Source: Oceanobacillus sp. FSL K6-2867 (lineage in GTDB: Bacteria; Bacillota; Bacilli; Bacillales; Amphibacillaceae). From it: a stretch of DNA of 64,000 bases. The first letter of the stretch is position 1, and each line of letters starts with the position of its first letter. A model generated the notes under the pieces. It searched no databases and was not told the origin of the DNA. It saw only the letters and a list, made by a program, of their open reading frames with translations. Below are positions 27,215 to 36,525 of this stretch, one piece after another. Location of the stretch: the NCBI RefSeq assembly GCF_037963145.1, contig NZ_CP150144.1, forward strand, positions 1,116,001 through 1,180,000. The letters run 5' to 3'. The translations under genes were made by a program, and so were the position numbers.

Positions 27215-28435
27215 TTATGCTTCCTCAATTGTGCTGATGGGACTGAATAATTCATAGGTACGTTGTTCTTTTGGTACGCCCCATCCCTTAAGTGCATCGT
27301 TTATGGATTTTAAGAACGGAAGCGGACCGCAAAAATAAAAGTCTTTCTGATTATCAGATAGAACGGTTTTTAGCCAGTCCAAGTCAATGTATCCCTCTTT
27401 ATCATAACGATTTTCGAATCGATCCTGTTCAGTAGGCTCAGAATAGCATACAAAAGTAGTTATATTCTTGTATGCCTTCGCTAACTTTTCCACATGTTCT
27501 CTCATCGCATGAACTTTACTATTCGGAGTTGCATGGATAAATGTGACTTCACGGTCAGGGTGAGTTTCAACCAAAGTATTGAGCATACTCATCATTGGCG
27601 TTATCCCTACTCCTCCACTAAGCAAAACAATCGGCTGTTCTTCTGTTGTATACGTAAAATCACCAGCGGGTGCCCTAATTGGCAATGTGTCTCCTGCTGC
27701 GACTTCATTATGGAGATAATTCGAAACAATACCGGCCGGTGCACCATTTTGAGAATCTTCACGTTTCACGCTGATCCTGTAATACTCCTTATTAGGAGCA
27801 TCTGACAAGCTGTAATGTCTCATGTGCAAGTATTTTTCGCCCTTAATTTCCGCCTGTATTGTAAGGTATTGACCAGGCTTATAGGCGGGTATACTTTTTC
27901 CATCTTCAGGTTTTAAGTAGAAAGAGGTAATCACTTCACTTTCTTTTACTTTTTGATCTACATAAAAGGAACGATTTCCAATCCATCCACCTGATTTTTG
28001 CTCCGTCTGCTGGTAAAGTTTGTCCTCAATAGCAATAAAAATATCTGCAATGGATTGGTAAGCTTTCTCCCATGCCTCAATGACCTCATCTGTTGCTGCA
28101 TCACCGAGCACATCTTTCACCGCCACGAGTAAGGTTTCACCTACAATAGGATATTGTTCAGCCTGCACACCTAATGCTCGATGTTTTTCAGTCACTCTCC
28201 GCACCATTGTTTCGATCGCTTCTAGATTATCAATATTTGCACCAGCTAAATAGACGCCGTAAGCCAATGCTCCCTGCTGAATACCGCGTTTTTGATTTGT
28301 CTGATTAAACATGTTGTACAAGTCAGGAACACGTGTGAATAACAATTCATAAAACCTTTCACCAATTTCCTGACTATGCTCCTGCAATACCGGAGCAGTT
28401 GATTTAACAATTTTAATCGTATTTTCGTCAAGCAT
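27215..28435 (-). CDS. hmp: Flavohaemoprotein Hmp (nitric oxide dioxygenase)
   Basis: This 406-residue protein has a globin domain (1-140) with the proximal His in VTEKHRALGV (about 84) and a ferredoxin reductase-like FAD domain with MRHYSLSD (about 207-214). The NAD-binding domain has LLSGGVGITPMMSML (about 268-282) and FYFCGPLPFL near the end. It converts NO and oxygen to nitrate using NADPH, and protects against nitrosative stress. It is a single gene with about 190 bp upstream; I did not find a clear NsrR or ResD box there. Confidence 0.95.
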   Translation of the reverse strand: MLDENTIKIVKSTAPVLQEHSQEIGERFYELLFTRVPDLYNMFNQTNQKRGIQQGALAYGVYLAGANIDNLEAIETMVRRVTEKHRALGVQAEQYPIVGETLLVAVKDVLGDAATDEVIEAWEKAYQSIADIFIAIEDKLYQQTEQKSGGWIGNRSFYVDQKVKESEVITSFYLKPEDGKSIPAYKPGQYLTIQAEIKGEKYLHMRHYSLSDAPNKEYYRISVKREDSQNGAPAGIVSNYLHNEVAAGDTLPIRAPAGDFTYTTEEQPIVLLSGGVGITPMMSMLNTLVETHPDREVTFIHATPNSKVHAMREHVEKLAKAYKNITTFVCYSEPTEQDRFENRYDKEGYIDLDWLKTVLSDNQKDFYFCGPLPFLKSINDALKGWGVPKEQRTYELFSPISTIEEA

Positions 28436-28590
28436 TAAATTACTCCTTCCATACTTAATGTTGCTGCCATTGTTAGTATGTACTTATTCACTTATCTTAA
28501 TGTTCTAAGAGGGCATGAAGTTTATTTCACAACACTGCAATTCTATATGTATACCACTAAAATGGTGCTAAAAAGTTTGTTCAGAAAAAT

Positions 28591-28636
28591 AAAACATCTT
28601 CTAATTGTAAGTATCCAATCATTTAGAAGATGTTTT
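28591..28636 (-). terminator. Terminator downstream of the 28762 gene
   Basis: A perfect 14-bp stem, AAAACATCTTCTAA with TTAGAAGATGTTTT, has T-rich flanks on both strands. It lies about 125 bp past the stop of the 28762-29220 gene. Confidence 0.8.
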
Positions 28637-28761
28637 TAATTTTTGTTTTATTCCCCATCAACAGCTGCTTGCCGATATCCTCACCTGAGATTAATTCTGG
28701 AAAAGCATCTGGAATGTTTTTTCTATTTTTAAAGTTTCCAAGAACTGTGATGATGAATTCA

Positions 28762-29220
28762 TTAATATGAATCGAGCCAGTTGTAAAACTTCCAGATAAC
28801 AATAAAGAAAATAAAGTATCCGAAAAGGGAAAACTCATGCTTCCAGACATTCGAATGAACAAAAAAGCCAAGTTGTTCCATTATTTGTTCCATGATGTAT
28901 ATAAAAAGGCTGCAAATAAATAGAAATACACACCGGGGGATTAATTTTTTAAACCCTTTTAATATAAAAATAATCACACAAGAAGAAACTGGAAGTGCAC
29001 AAAGAGTAAATAAGATATTAATCGTAAATATTTCAGGAAGAGGACGCTTTGGAAAGAAATAAAGACCAGATCCTACTAACAAAAGATCCAAATAAGTTCC
29101 AATAAACGAGCTAAAAATAATGATAAATAAATAGGCTTTGATACTTTGATTTCTATGGTAAGAATGCTTCTTTTGCAAGAATGGCAATTTCGATTCTTTC
29201 CAATGTTTTACAGTATTCAT
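28762..29220 (-). CDS. Small membrane protein, CBO0543-like
   Basis: This protein of about 152 residues has four hydrophobic segments and ends SLFGYFIFFIVIWKFYNWLD. The pattern of FIGTYLDLLLVGSGLYFFP followed by RPLPEIFTINILF resembles the CBO0543 family of uncharacterised Firmicute membrane proteins. The ATG at 29220 is preferred to one five codons earlier because GGAGA lies about 8 bases before it. It overlaps the 3' end of the DUF2515 gene by about 68 bp. Function unknown. Confidence 0.65.
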   Translation of the reverse strand: MNTVKHWKESKLPFLQKKHSYHRNQSIKAYLFIIIFSSFIGTYLDLLLVGSGLYFFPKRPLPEIFTINILFTLCALPVSSCVIIFILKGFKKLIPRCVFLFICSLFIYIMEQIMEQLGFFVHSNVWKHEFSLFGYFIFFIVIWKFYNWLDSY

Positions 29221-30253
29221 TGTAAATGTCTCCATTCGTTAGTTGATCGTCTTTTTTTAAGTAATGAATCACTTGCCAATCCGAATACCAATCTGCAATT
29301 TCCGCTTCTGTTTGTTCAACATGATCCCATGCATATTTTAAAATCGGACTATATAATTTAGGGGAATTTGGTTTTATGTGACAGTTCTTTATTCTTCGTT
29401 GATAAGGAACTCCAGGTGTCGATTCATTGATATCGTTAAATACATGCGGCCATAAGTCTTTTCTAGAGGCTGTGTGGGGCTTTTGAATAGCCCATTTGTA
29501 AATGTATGGATAATTTTCTTCATGAAAAAGGATTTCGTATAAACGTTTACCTAATAAAATACGCTCACGTAAAGAGCCAAATTGCTGTATCGTTTGGCCG
29601 ATAATTTCCACTTTTATTCCATCGGTATATGGAAAAAGGATTTGATTTAATTCCAATAATTCCTGGAGTTTGAATTCTAATGTTTTAAGTACAGTAGTTT
29701 GATAATAAGAATTCTGGATGACTCTTTCTTCTAAATAGTTTTGTTCATTAATAATGAGTGCGATGGCCAGAAGATATTCATCTTTCACTTGATAAAAGTA
29801 ATTCCAAATTACTTCCATAAAAAAGGAAATATTAAATAATGACAAAAGATAGAATAAGTTGGTGTTCCTTTTTATACTTTCTTCATATAGGAGCAGTTGA
29901 GGATAAATATCTTGGAAAATTAACCAATTTCCACGCTCTAAAAAAGAGAAAAATTGTTCTTGTTCCTCTTCCGATAATAACTTGGATAATAAACTTCCTT
30001 TCAAATCTGTCATATTCCAACCGCCGTTCCGGGAAACCATGTGACCTAGAAAAGCCCAGTGAATTTCTGGAAACCTTTTATAAAAGTCCAAGTAGGCATT
30101 TGTTCTCGTGATATTATTTACATTTTTCCGTTTCGTTTCACTATAAATGAAATCGATTAATTGGCGTTCCCTGTCACTTAGCTGCTTTTCATTTATCGTT
30201 TGTCTTGGCCAATTTAATAATTCCTTTTTTATCCTTTTTAATGTGGGAGTCAT
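29153..30253 (-). CDS. DUF2515 family protein (YppC-like)
   Basis: This 366-residue protein has the DUF2515 hallmarks NNITRTNAYLDFYKRFPEIH, then WAFLGHMVSRNGGWNMTDLK (about 66-85). No signal peptide or membrane segment is evident and the function is unknown. It lies divergently from the terpenoid cyclase gene (204 bp apart) and overlaps a small membrane-protein gene at its end, which suggests these two are co-transcribed. Confidence 0.8.
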   Translation of the reverse strand: MTPTLKRIKKELLNWPRQTINEKQLSDRERQLIDFIYSETKRKNVNNITRTNAYLDFYKRFPEIHWAFLGHMVSRNGGWNMTDLKGSLLSKLLSEEEQEQFFSFLERGNWLIFQDIYPQLLLYEESIKRNTNLFYLLSLFNISFFMEVIWNYFYQVKDEYLLAIALIINEQNYLEERVIQNSYYQTTVLKTLEFKLQELLELNQILFPYTDGIKVEIIGQTIQQFGSLRERILLGKRLYEILFHEENYPYIYKWAIQKPHTASRKDLWPHVFNDINESTPGVPYQRRIKNCHIKPNSPKLYSPILKYAWDHVEQTEAEIADWYSDWQVIHYLKKDDQLTNGDIYNEYCKTLERIEIAILAKEAFLP

Positions 30254-30456
30254 TTTCTTGCCGTCCCGTTTCTTTTTTAGACATGAAAAGATGGGAAATC
30301 ACTCGCCTTTTATTAAAATTATTTAGTAATTATTTTATTGATGTGGTTGAAAATAAATGATGAAGTATTTAAAAAAATATGAAACTATATTCTGCCTTTT
30401 TATGAATTTTTGCAGGAACGAATGAATAACATTTTATAGTTATGGAGGTGTATAGC

Positions 30457-32352
30457 ATGAGAGGTAAAATTGGGGAGGAAATAAATCGTCTAGTAGGGAT
30501 ATTAAAAAAGGATCAATCTCCTGATGGTTCCTGGCATTACCCCTTTGAAACAGGAATTTCTACGGATGCATATATGATTATTCTACTCCGCACTTTGGAA
30601 TTAAATGATGAAAATCTGATTCAGTCTTTAGTGGAGAGAATTCTTAGTAAGCAAGAGGAAAATGGTGTTTGGAAACTCTTTTATGATGAGAAAGATGGAA
30701 ACTTAACAGCAACCATTGAAGCGTATTATGCACTTTTATATTCAGGTTACCAAAACAAGAAAGATAAAAAAATGCTAGCTGCCAAACACCAGATTTTAGC
30801 CTTAGGCGGTATAGAGAAAAGTCATATGCTTACGAAAATAATGCTCTCCTTAACTGGTCAATATAAATGGCCCAGCTTTTTTCCAGTTCCGCCTGAATTT
30901 GTACTTTTACCATTATCATTCCCCATTAACTTTTTCGACCTCTCTGTTTACGGAAGAGCAAACCTTGCTCCCATTCTAATCCTTGCTGACAATAAATTCT
31001 CCACCAAAACAAAAAACAGTCCGGATCTCTCTGATTTATTTTATTCAAGGGAAAAAGCGGAAACAGATGATTTTTTTCTAAATGATCGATCAGAAGAGTG
31101 GCGTTCGCTTTGTTCATATATTCAACAGGGAATTAAAAATATTATAGGTTTCCCAGCGTATATAAAATCCATGGCCATCCAGCAACTGAAACAATACATG
31201 CTAAATCGAATCGAAGCCGATGGGACATTGTACAGTTACTTTAGTTCAACTTTCCTTATGATCTTTTCTTTGTTATCAATTGGTTACCCAAAAAATGATC
31301 CAATTATAACGAAAGCGGTGGAAGGATTAAAATCAATGGCTTGTCAAATTGACGGTCATACCCATATTCAATATACAACGGCAAATGTCTGGAACACATC
31401 CCTAATCAGTGATGCACTGCAACAAGCTGGTGTCTCATGGGAAGAACCAGTGATTCAGAGTGCCAATAACTATCTACTTAGGCGCCAGCACTATCGTTAT
31501 GGTGATTGGATGATTCATAATCCTCACAGTTTACCAGGTGGCTTCGGATTTTCTCATATTAATACCATAAATCCAGATGTGGATGATACCACAGCTTCCT
31601 TAAGATCCATTGCCCATTTGACAAGACATAAACCTGAAAATCATCAAGCCTGGGACAGAGGGATAAACTGGTTATTTTCCATGCAGAATGATGATGGAGG
31701 ATGGGCTGCTTTTGAAGAAAATGTGGATAAAAAAATACTAAATTTCATTCCAGTTGAAGGGGCTAAATATCTATTAACGGATCCCTCTACTGCAGATTTA
31801 ACAGGCAGAACCTTGGAGTTCTATGGAAATTTTACCAATCTGTCAAAAAATCATTCAGCAATGAAAAGTGCGGTAACTTGGCTAAGACGGCATCAAGAAA
31901 AAAATGGTTCCTGGTATGGAAGGTGGGGTATTTGTTATATTTACGGAACTTGGGCTGCCATTACTGGTATGATTTCTGTAGGTGTAGATAAAGGGCATTC
32001 TTCGATTCGACAAGCTATAAAATGGCTAAAGGATATACAAAATTCAGACGGAGGATGGGGGGAATCATGTAAAAGTGATATCAATCAAACCTATACGTCA
32101 TTAGGAATGAGTACGTTAACACATACAGCTTGGGCATTAGATGCATTAATTGCAGCATCAGATAAAAAAACTCCTGAGATAGAGAGGGGAATAATATTTT
32201 TATTAAGAAATTGCGATAAAGAGGATTGGACCTCTTCCTATCCAAAAGGACAGGGAATGGCAGGAGCATTTTACATTCATTACCATAGTTACCGGTACAT
32301 TTTTCCTCTGTTAACCCTGAGCCATTACAAACGAAAGTTTTTGGAATCCTAA
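30457..32352 (+). CDS. sqhC: Terpenoid cyclase of the squalene-hopene/sporulenol synthase family
   Basis: This protein of about 631 residues is built of QW repeats (for example QDGSW-type QSPDGSWHYPF near the start and NSDGGWGESCKSD near the end) in two alpha/alpha barrels. The protonating Asp motif is PDVDDTTASLR (about 370-380). The DDTT form and GSWYGRWGICYIYGTWAA match the B. subtilis SqhC type, a tetraprenyl-beta-curcumene cyclase that makes sporulenol in spores, rather than classical DDTA hopene cyclases. The ATG at 30457 is chosen because GGAGGTG is placed 6 bases upstream. No partner prenyltransferase is nearby. Confidence 0.85.
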   Translation: MRGKIGEEINRLVGILKKDQSPDGSWHYPFETGISTDAYMIILLRTLELNDENLIQSLVERILSKQEENGVWKLFYDEKDGNLTATIEAYYALLYSGYQNKKDKKMLAAKHQILALGGIEKSHMLTKIMLSLTGQYKWPSFFPVPPEFVLLPLSFPINFFDLSVYGRANLAPILILADNKFSTKTKNSPDLSDLFYSREKAETDDFFLNDRSEEWRSLCSYIQQGIKNIIGFPAYIKSMAIQQLKQYMLNRIEADGTLYSYFSSTFLMIFSLLSIGYPKNDPIITKAVEGLKSMACQIDGHTHIQYTTANVWNTSLISDALQQAGVSWEEPVIQSANNYLLRRQHYRYGDWMIHNPHSLPGGFGFSHINTINPDVDDTTASLRSIAHLTRHKPENHQAWDRGINWLFSMQNDDGGWAAFEENVDKKILNFIPVEGAKYLLTDPSTADLTGRTLEFYGNFTNLSKNHSAMKSAVTWLRRHQEKNGSWYGRWGICYIYGTWAAITGMISVGVDKGHSSIRQAIKWLKDIQNSDGGWGESCKSDINQTYTSLGMSTLTHTAWALDALIAASDKKTPEIERGIIFLLRNCDKEDWTSSYPKGQGMAGAFYIHYHSYRYIFPLLTLSHYKRKFLES

Positions 32353-32424
32353 AGGATCACTTATTAACTTGACTTTTGCAATTTTGAATTTTACCTAGCG
32401 GATGCCAAATTTTCTAACGTTAAA

Positions 32425-32445
32425 GCCCTTGTCACACACAAGGGC
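32425..32445. terminator. Hairpin between sqhC and the dehydrogenase gene
   Basis: GCCCTTG and CAAGGGC arms lie between convergent genes at 32352 and 32558. The T tract is weak, so this is a probable rather than certain terminator. Confidence 0.5.
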
Positions 32446-32557
32446 AAATTCATTCAAATCCCCATCTAGTACCTTTATGATTCTTTCCCGATAACTTCCA
32501 ATTAAATTGTTTTTCTTCGTAAGATAGCATTATTTACATTACCAAGGTTGATAGTTG

Positions 32558-33667
32558 TTAATCTAATTCTGACAGTGAAATCCTATAAAGCTTGTCATCA
32601 TTATTCTCTGGAGCACCCCGTCCATCTCCATTATTACTAATAAAATAAAGATAGTTATCCTCAATCCGTACATCGCGGATTCTACCAAGACCGGTTATAA
32701 CTTCACGGTATTCCCCTGTTTTAAGATCAAATTCCAAAACGGCAGTCCCTCTAAGGGCGGCAACATATAATTTTTCATTATCATATGCCATCCCAGATGG
32801 TGCCCAAGTCGATTCATTTCCAGAAGTATATAAAGGCGAAATCATTCCTTCCTGCTCTTCTTCTCCTTCCATAATCGGCCAGCCGTAATTTTGACCTGCT
32901 TCAATTAAGTTCACCTCATCATTGGCATTATCACCATGCTCACTGGCATACATCGTGCCCCCCGATGACCAAGTCATCCCTTGTGGATTTCGATGTCCAT
33001 AACTATAAACATATGAATCTGGAAATGGATTATCATCTGGTATTGATCCATCAAGGTTCATTCTTAAAATTTTACCGCCTAATGAATTAAGATCCTGGGC
33101 GATTTCACGATTAGAAGCATCCCCAGCTGTTGCATAAAGGGTTCCGTCTGGTCCTATTTTAAGTCTCCCTCCATGATGGTAATTACCACTGGGAATTTGG
33201 TCAAGAAGCAGACTCTCTTCTCTCCATATATTATTTTCCAATCGAAGTGTTACGATACGATTATATTGCCCTTCACTAGCTTCATACGTATAATAGGCAT
33301 AGGCAAGGTTTGATTCAGAAAAGTCAGGAGCAAGCACAAAACCAAGCAGCCCTGCCTCTGAAGCAGTTGATACCTCTTGCTCGAGTTCTACATTTTGTCG
33401 TTCTGCTTCTCCCCCTTCTATTTTGACAATACTACCGGGTCTTTCGGTTAAATAGAATGTATCTTCCAGTTTCTCGATCGACCACGGGACATCCAACTTC
33501 TCTGCAATAACTTCTAAACTTTCAATAGGCAATGATAACTCTTCTTGTTGCGTATCATCCAAATTATTGAATGTTTCTTGATCACTAGAAGAATTTTCCT
33601 CATCATTTGCAGAACAACTAATAAGGAAAAGAACACCAATTAAATATCCTGATAACATTCTTTTCAT
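32558..33667 (-). CDS. Lipoprotein of the glucose/sorbosone dehydrogenase (GSDH) family
   Basis: This protein of about 369 residues has lipobox LISC after an 18-residue signal, then an Asp/Glu/Ser-rich linker, then a six-bladed propeller. Diagnostic segments are VPWSIEKLEDTFYLTERPGS, EAGLLGFVLAPDF, GNYHHGGRLKIGPDGTLY, YSYGHRNPQGM and EHGDNANDEVNLI. Members related to E. coli YliI use PQQ to oxidise aldose sugars; whether this one binds PQQ is not certain. Start at 33667 is chosen because GGGGAG is 8 bases upstream. Confidence 0.85.
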   Translation of the reverse strand: MKRMLSGYLIGVLFLISCSANDEENSSSDQETFNNLDDTQQEELSLPIESLEVIAEKLDVPWSIEKLEDTFYLTERPGSIVKIEGGEAERQNVELEQEVSTASEAGLLGFVLAPDFSESNLAYAYYTYEASEGQYNRIVTLRLENNIWREESLLLDQIPSGNYHHGGRLKIGPDGTLYATAGDASNREIAQDLNSLGGKILRMNLDGSIPDDNPFPDSYVYSYGHRNPQGMTWSSGGTMYASEHGDNANDEVNLIEAGQNYGWPIMEGEEEQEGMISPLYTSGNESTWAPSGMAYDNEKLYVAALRGTAVLEFDLKTGEYREVITGLGRIRDVRIEDNYLYFISNNGDGRGAPENNDDKLYRISLSELD

Positions 33668-33709
33668 TTTCATCACTCCCCGCGTATAAAGAACTATTCC
33701 GGTATTATT

Positions 33710-33743
33710 AGTTGAATTATCGTTCTACAACGATAATTCAACT
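33710..33743 (-). terminator. Hairpin terminator after the alcohol dehydrogenase gene
   Basis: A perfect 15-bp stem, AGTTGAATTATCGTT with AACGATAATTCAACT, stands about 85 bp beyond the stop at 33829. Confidence 0.65.
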
Positions 33744-33828
33744 ATTTAACTAGATACCAGTATGAATGATAGTCAAATTAAATTTCCAATTAATCTATCT
33801 ATTCAATAGTAGTTACTAAATTACAAAA

Positions 33829-34869
33829 CTACATAGTACGAATATCGATTACGAATCGATACCGAACATCAGAAGCCAGGACGCGTTCGTAAGCTTCATC
33901 AATTTGATCGGCAGAAATAATTTCAACCTGAGGCACAATGCTGTGTTCAGCACAGAAGTCTAACATTTCTTGTGTTTCACGGATACCACCAATCATGGAA
34001 CCAGCAAACGAACGACGATGACCGATAAGAGATTGTACATTTAATGACAATGGTTCTCCAGGAGCACCAACATTAACCAATGTGCCATCAAGCGTAAGTA
34101 ATCCAAAATAGGCATCCATATTAATTTTTGCACTTACTGTATTAATAATTAAATCAAAAGTGCCCGCGAGTTTTTCAAATGTTTCCGGATTACTTGTAGC
34201 GTGGTAGTCAACTGCCCCAAATTGCAATCCATCGTCTTTTTTATTCAATGTTTGGGATAGAACAGTTACTTCTGCTCCCATCGCATGCGCAATTTTGACT
34301 GCCATATGGCCAAGTCCTCCCATTCCCACAACTGCTACCTTTTTATCTGAACCAGCTTTCCAATGATTTAATGGAGAATAGGTTGTGATACCTGCACAAA
34401 GCAACGGTGCTGCAACCGCAAGATCAATACTCTCAGGAATGCGGAGTACAAAGTCTTCCGATACGACAATGTGGGTGGAATAACCGCCTTGCGTATGATC
34501 CCCGTATTTATCAACCGCTGCATAGGTATCTATTTTGCCATTGAGGCAGTACTGCTCTTCCCCTTTAAGACAATTCTCACATTCCCCGCAGGAATCAACC
34601 ATACAGCCGACACCTACTCGATCACCGATTTTATATTTTGTAACCTCAGAACCAATATTCGTTACGATTCCTGCAATCTCGTGTCCAGGAACAAGCGGAT
34701 AGTGCACTTCTCCCCAATCACCGTGAGCAGTATGAATATCAGAATGACATATACCAGCATATTTGATTTCTATTAGTACATCATTTTTATCCAAGTTACG
34801 ACGTTTAATTTCAGCTGCTCGAAATGAATGATTTGGTCCATCGACAGCTCGTGCTTTAGCAGTTACCAT
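33829..34869 (-). CDS. adhA: Zinc-dependent alcohol dehydrogenase (AdhA/CAD type)
   Basis: This 346-residue medium-chain dehydrogenase has catalytic zinc ligands in AGICHSDIHTAHGDW and PLVPGHEIAG, structural zinc Cys residues in DSCGECENCLKGEEQYC (about 92-108), and the nucleotide-binding VAVVGMGGLGHMAVKIA (about 173-189). It matches the cinnamyl-alcohol-dehydrogenase-like group of B. subtilis AdhA, an NADPH-type aldehyde reductase induced by formaldehyde and methylglyoxal through AdhR. A MerR-type promoter and operator lie upstream, and an AdhR-like gene is divergent. Confidence 0.85.
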   Translation of the reverse strand: MVTAKARAVDGPNHSFRAAEIKRRNLDKNDVLIEIKYAGICHSDIHTAHGDWGEVHYPLVPGHEIAGIVTNIGSEVTKYKIGDRVGVGCMVDSCGECENCLKGEEQYCLNGKIDTYAAVDKYGDHTQGGYSTHIVVSEDFVLRIPESIDLAVAAPLLCAGITTYSPLNHWKAGSDKKVAVVGMGGLGHMAVKIAHAMGAEVTVLSQTLNKKDDGLQFGAVDYHATSNPETFEKLAGTFDLIINTVSAKINMDAYFGLLTLDGTLVNVGAPGEPLSLNVQSLIGHRRSFAGSMIGGIRETQEMLDFCAEHSIVPQVEIISADQIDEAYERVLASDVRYRFVIDIRTM

Positions 34870-35004
34870 AAATTAAAACCTCCGATAATATAATTTTAAA
34901 ATACTGGGCTTGTTGTAAATGCCAATAAATAAGATAACCTAAGATTCAATTTCCTTTAATTCACTTTTAATCCATATATACCATCACTCCTTTTCTAGGG
35001 AATC

Positions 35005-35035
35005 ATGTTACCCCATGAAGTTAACTCGAGGGCAA
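35005..35035 (-). promoter_or_regulatory. MerR-type promoter/operator of adhA
   Basis: On the minus strand TTGCCC (35030-35035), a 19-bp spacer and TAACAT (35005-35010) form a promoter with the long spacer typical of MerR-activated genes. The spacer is filled by the dyad CCTCGAGTTAACTTCATGG centred on GTTAAC, like the AdhR operator of B. subtilis. Confidence 0.8.
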
Positions 35036-35148
35036 ATAATTAGTATCTTTTTTTCAACTTTACATTTCATGATTTATGACACAAACAGCATCTTTTTAAG
35101 ATATAGTTTTATAAAAAGATACTGCTTTTCTATGTACATAGATTAATT

Positions 35149-35207
35149 TTGACGCTTCTGAAATACTGTGATAAAATCCCTCCCAAACCTTAAGTTAACT
35201 CAAGGTT
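35149..35207 (+). promoter_or_regulatory. Promoter and operator of the MerR/AdhR-type gene
   Basis: TTGACG (35149-35154), 17 bp and TAAAAT (35172-35177) form a sigma-A promoter. A nearly perfect 22-bp palindrome at 35186-35207, AACCTTAAGTTAACT then CAAGGTT, lies over the expected transcription start, which suits autorepression rather than activation. Confidence 0.7.
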
Positions 35208-35232
35208 CATATTTAAAAGGGGTGAAATAAAA

Positions 35233-35646
35233 ATGACCTATTCAATCAGCGATGTTGCCAAAAAACTAAATCTCACGATACACACGATACGTTATTACGA
35301 CAGAGAGGGATTAATACCCTTTATAGAACGCACCGCTAATGGCACAAGAGTTTTTAAGGAATCGGATGTGGACTTATTAAAAATTATTCAATGCTTGAAA
35401 TCTAGCGGAATGGCTATTAAGGACATCAAGACATTTATTGAATGGTGTTCTGATGGAGATTCCACATTAAAACAAAGATATGAACTATTTATAGAACAAA
35501 AAGCCGTTGTAGAAAGACAAATGGAAGAACTAAAAAAGACCTTAGATGTAATCGAACATAAATGTAACTATTATAAGATTGCACTTGATGCAGGAACAGA
35601 GGATGTTCATAAAAACAATAAAATAGGAAACACCGTTTTTGATTGA
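35233..35646 (+). CDS. adhR: MerR-family regulator, AdhR-like
   Basis: This 137-residue protein has an N-terminal winged HTH, SISDVAKKLNLTIHTIRYYDR then EGLIPFIERTANGTRVF, followed by a coiled-coil dimer helix (about 80-120). A Cys lies in KTFIEWCSDGDSTLKQR (about 76), equivalent in context to the single aldehyde-sensing Cys of AdhR-type regulators. It is divergent from adhA, and identical operator cores are found before adhA, before itself and at 36375. The ATG at 35233 follows AAAGGGGTG. Confidence 0.85.
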   Translation: MTYSISDVAKKLNLTIHTIRYYDREGLIPFIERTANGTRVFKESDVDLLKIIQCLKSSGMAIKDIKTFIEWCSDGDSTLKQRYELFIEQKAVVERQMEELKKTLDVIEHKCNYYKIALDAGTEDVHKNNKIGNTVFD

Positions 35647-35650
35647 TATA

Positions 35651-35695
35651 AATCATCTGTATTTCATAATTCTGTATATGAAATACAGATGATTT
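35651..35695 (+). terminator. Terminator after the MerR gene
   Basis: ATCATCTGTATTTCATA pairs with TATGAAATACAGATGAT over 17 bp and is followed by TTTTATTTG. Confidence 0.88.
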
Positions 35696-35756
35696 TATTT
35701 GTTTTTCTGTAATTCAATCAAAAACCTACTGATCGCTAAGTCACTAAAAAGACGTA

Positions 35757-36209
35757 CTATGCAGTAATTTTATACAATGAATTTCGAAGCATAATAAAAA
35801 TAAAACCAATCACCAGCGAAAGCATCCCTACGAATAAAATATATTTCGTTCCAATTTGCGCTATGATAACTCCTGCGATACCTGCTCCAATCGTGGTACC
35901 TAAGTCAACAGATGTTAGGAATAATCCATTTGCAAAATCTGGAGCTTTCGGAGCAGATGATGTAATCCAATATTGGTTGATGTTTGCACCAATCCCCCCG
36001 AGTATCCCCCAAACTAAAATAATAATTGCGGTAGGTACCGTAAGTTCAGCCACAAAGTAAAAAATTAGATAAACAGCGGTTAATACAATAGGAAAAATAG
36101 TTACAGTACGGATAGGATAGTCTGTAAGTAATCTGCCAGCCATCACATTCCCTACAATATTAGCCAATCCATACACAAGCAACATGATACTGATTAAATT
36201 AGCCGACAT
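35757..36209 (-). pseudogene. C-terminal remnant of an MFS transporter
   Basis: This 150-residue open frame holds about five membrane segments and reads MLLVYGLANIVGNVMAGRLL, VWGILGGIGANINQYWITS and NGLFLTSVDLGTTIGAGIAG, which correspond to the C-terminal half of AraJ/YtbD-like drug-export permeases (usually about 390 residues). The frame continues only 12 codons upstream before a stop, so the N-terminal half is gone. A perfect 17-bp inverted repeat lies at 36261-36302, close to the break. It is probably non-functional. Confidence 0.75.
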
Positions 36210-36260
36210 ATAATATTGAAAAGCGCAACCAAATAAATTGAAAATTTAAAGTTCAACATA

Positions 36261-36302
36261 ATAGAATCCAGTATATCTTAATTTGGATATACTGGATTCT
36301 AT
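36261..36302. repeat. Perfect 17-bp inverted repeat near the truncated MFS gene
   Basis: The arms ATAGAATCCAGTATATC and GATATACTGGATTCTAT are separated by 8 bases. There is no T run on either side, so it is not a typical terminator. It may mark the deletion break or be an operator. Confidence 0.7.
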
Positions 36303-36374
36303 ACTTATTTCACCATTCTATCGGTTTTATTTTTCTAAAGAGCAGCAGGAAATTCGATATTTTTTTATATGGGG

Positions 36375-36405
36375 TTGCTCTAAAGTTAACTCTAGGGTGT
36401 AAAAT
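36375..36405 (+). promoter_or_regulatory. Third AdhR-type promoter/operator, before the CAP-domain gene
   Basis: TTGCTC (36375-36380), a 19-bp spacer and TAAAAT (36400-36405) match the MerR-activated promoter architecture. The spacer carries CTAAAGTTAACTCTAGGG, with the same GTTAAC core and flanks as the adhA operator. Confidence 0.7.
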
Positions 36406-36525
36406 GTAAAGATATGCGAAGGAAGAATTGACTACAATATAAATATAATATAGTAATTAAGATTGTTACATGAACAGAATTCTGTTTTTGATAGAACAAA
36501 GTACTAGCAAAGGAAAAAGGTTGGG

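Larger units (their letters stand above)
34870..35232. other. Divergent regulatory region between adhA and the MerR gene
   Basis: This 363-bp region holds no gene. It contains the adhA promoter and operator at 35005-35035, an AT-rich stretch, and the regulator's promoter and operator at 35149-35207. Confidence 0.75.
36210..36525. other. 316-bp region between the MFS remnant and the CAP-domain gene
   Basis: This region has no gene. It holds the inverted repeat ATAGAATCCAGTATATC/GATATACTGGATTCTAT (36261-36302), a MerR-type promoter (36375-36405) and a second sigma-A-like promoter TTGACT-17 bp-TAGTAA (36428-36456), both pointing right. Confidence 0.7.

Noticed and set aside
28623..28871. 82-residue minus-strand frame overlapping the small membrane-protein gene
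   Set aside because: Different frame from the CBO0543-like gene, no ribosome site, ends inside the terminator hairpin and shows no family features.
30442..30456. Upstream ATG for the terpenoid cyclase
   Set aside because: The ATG at 30442 overlaps the ribosome site GGAGGTG; the ATG at 30457 is correctly spaced.
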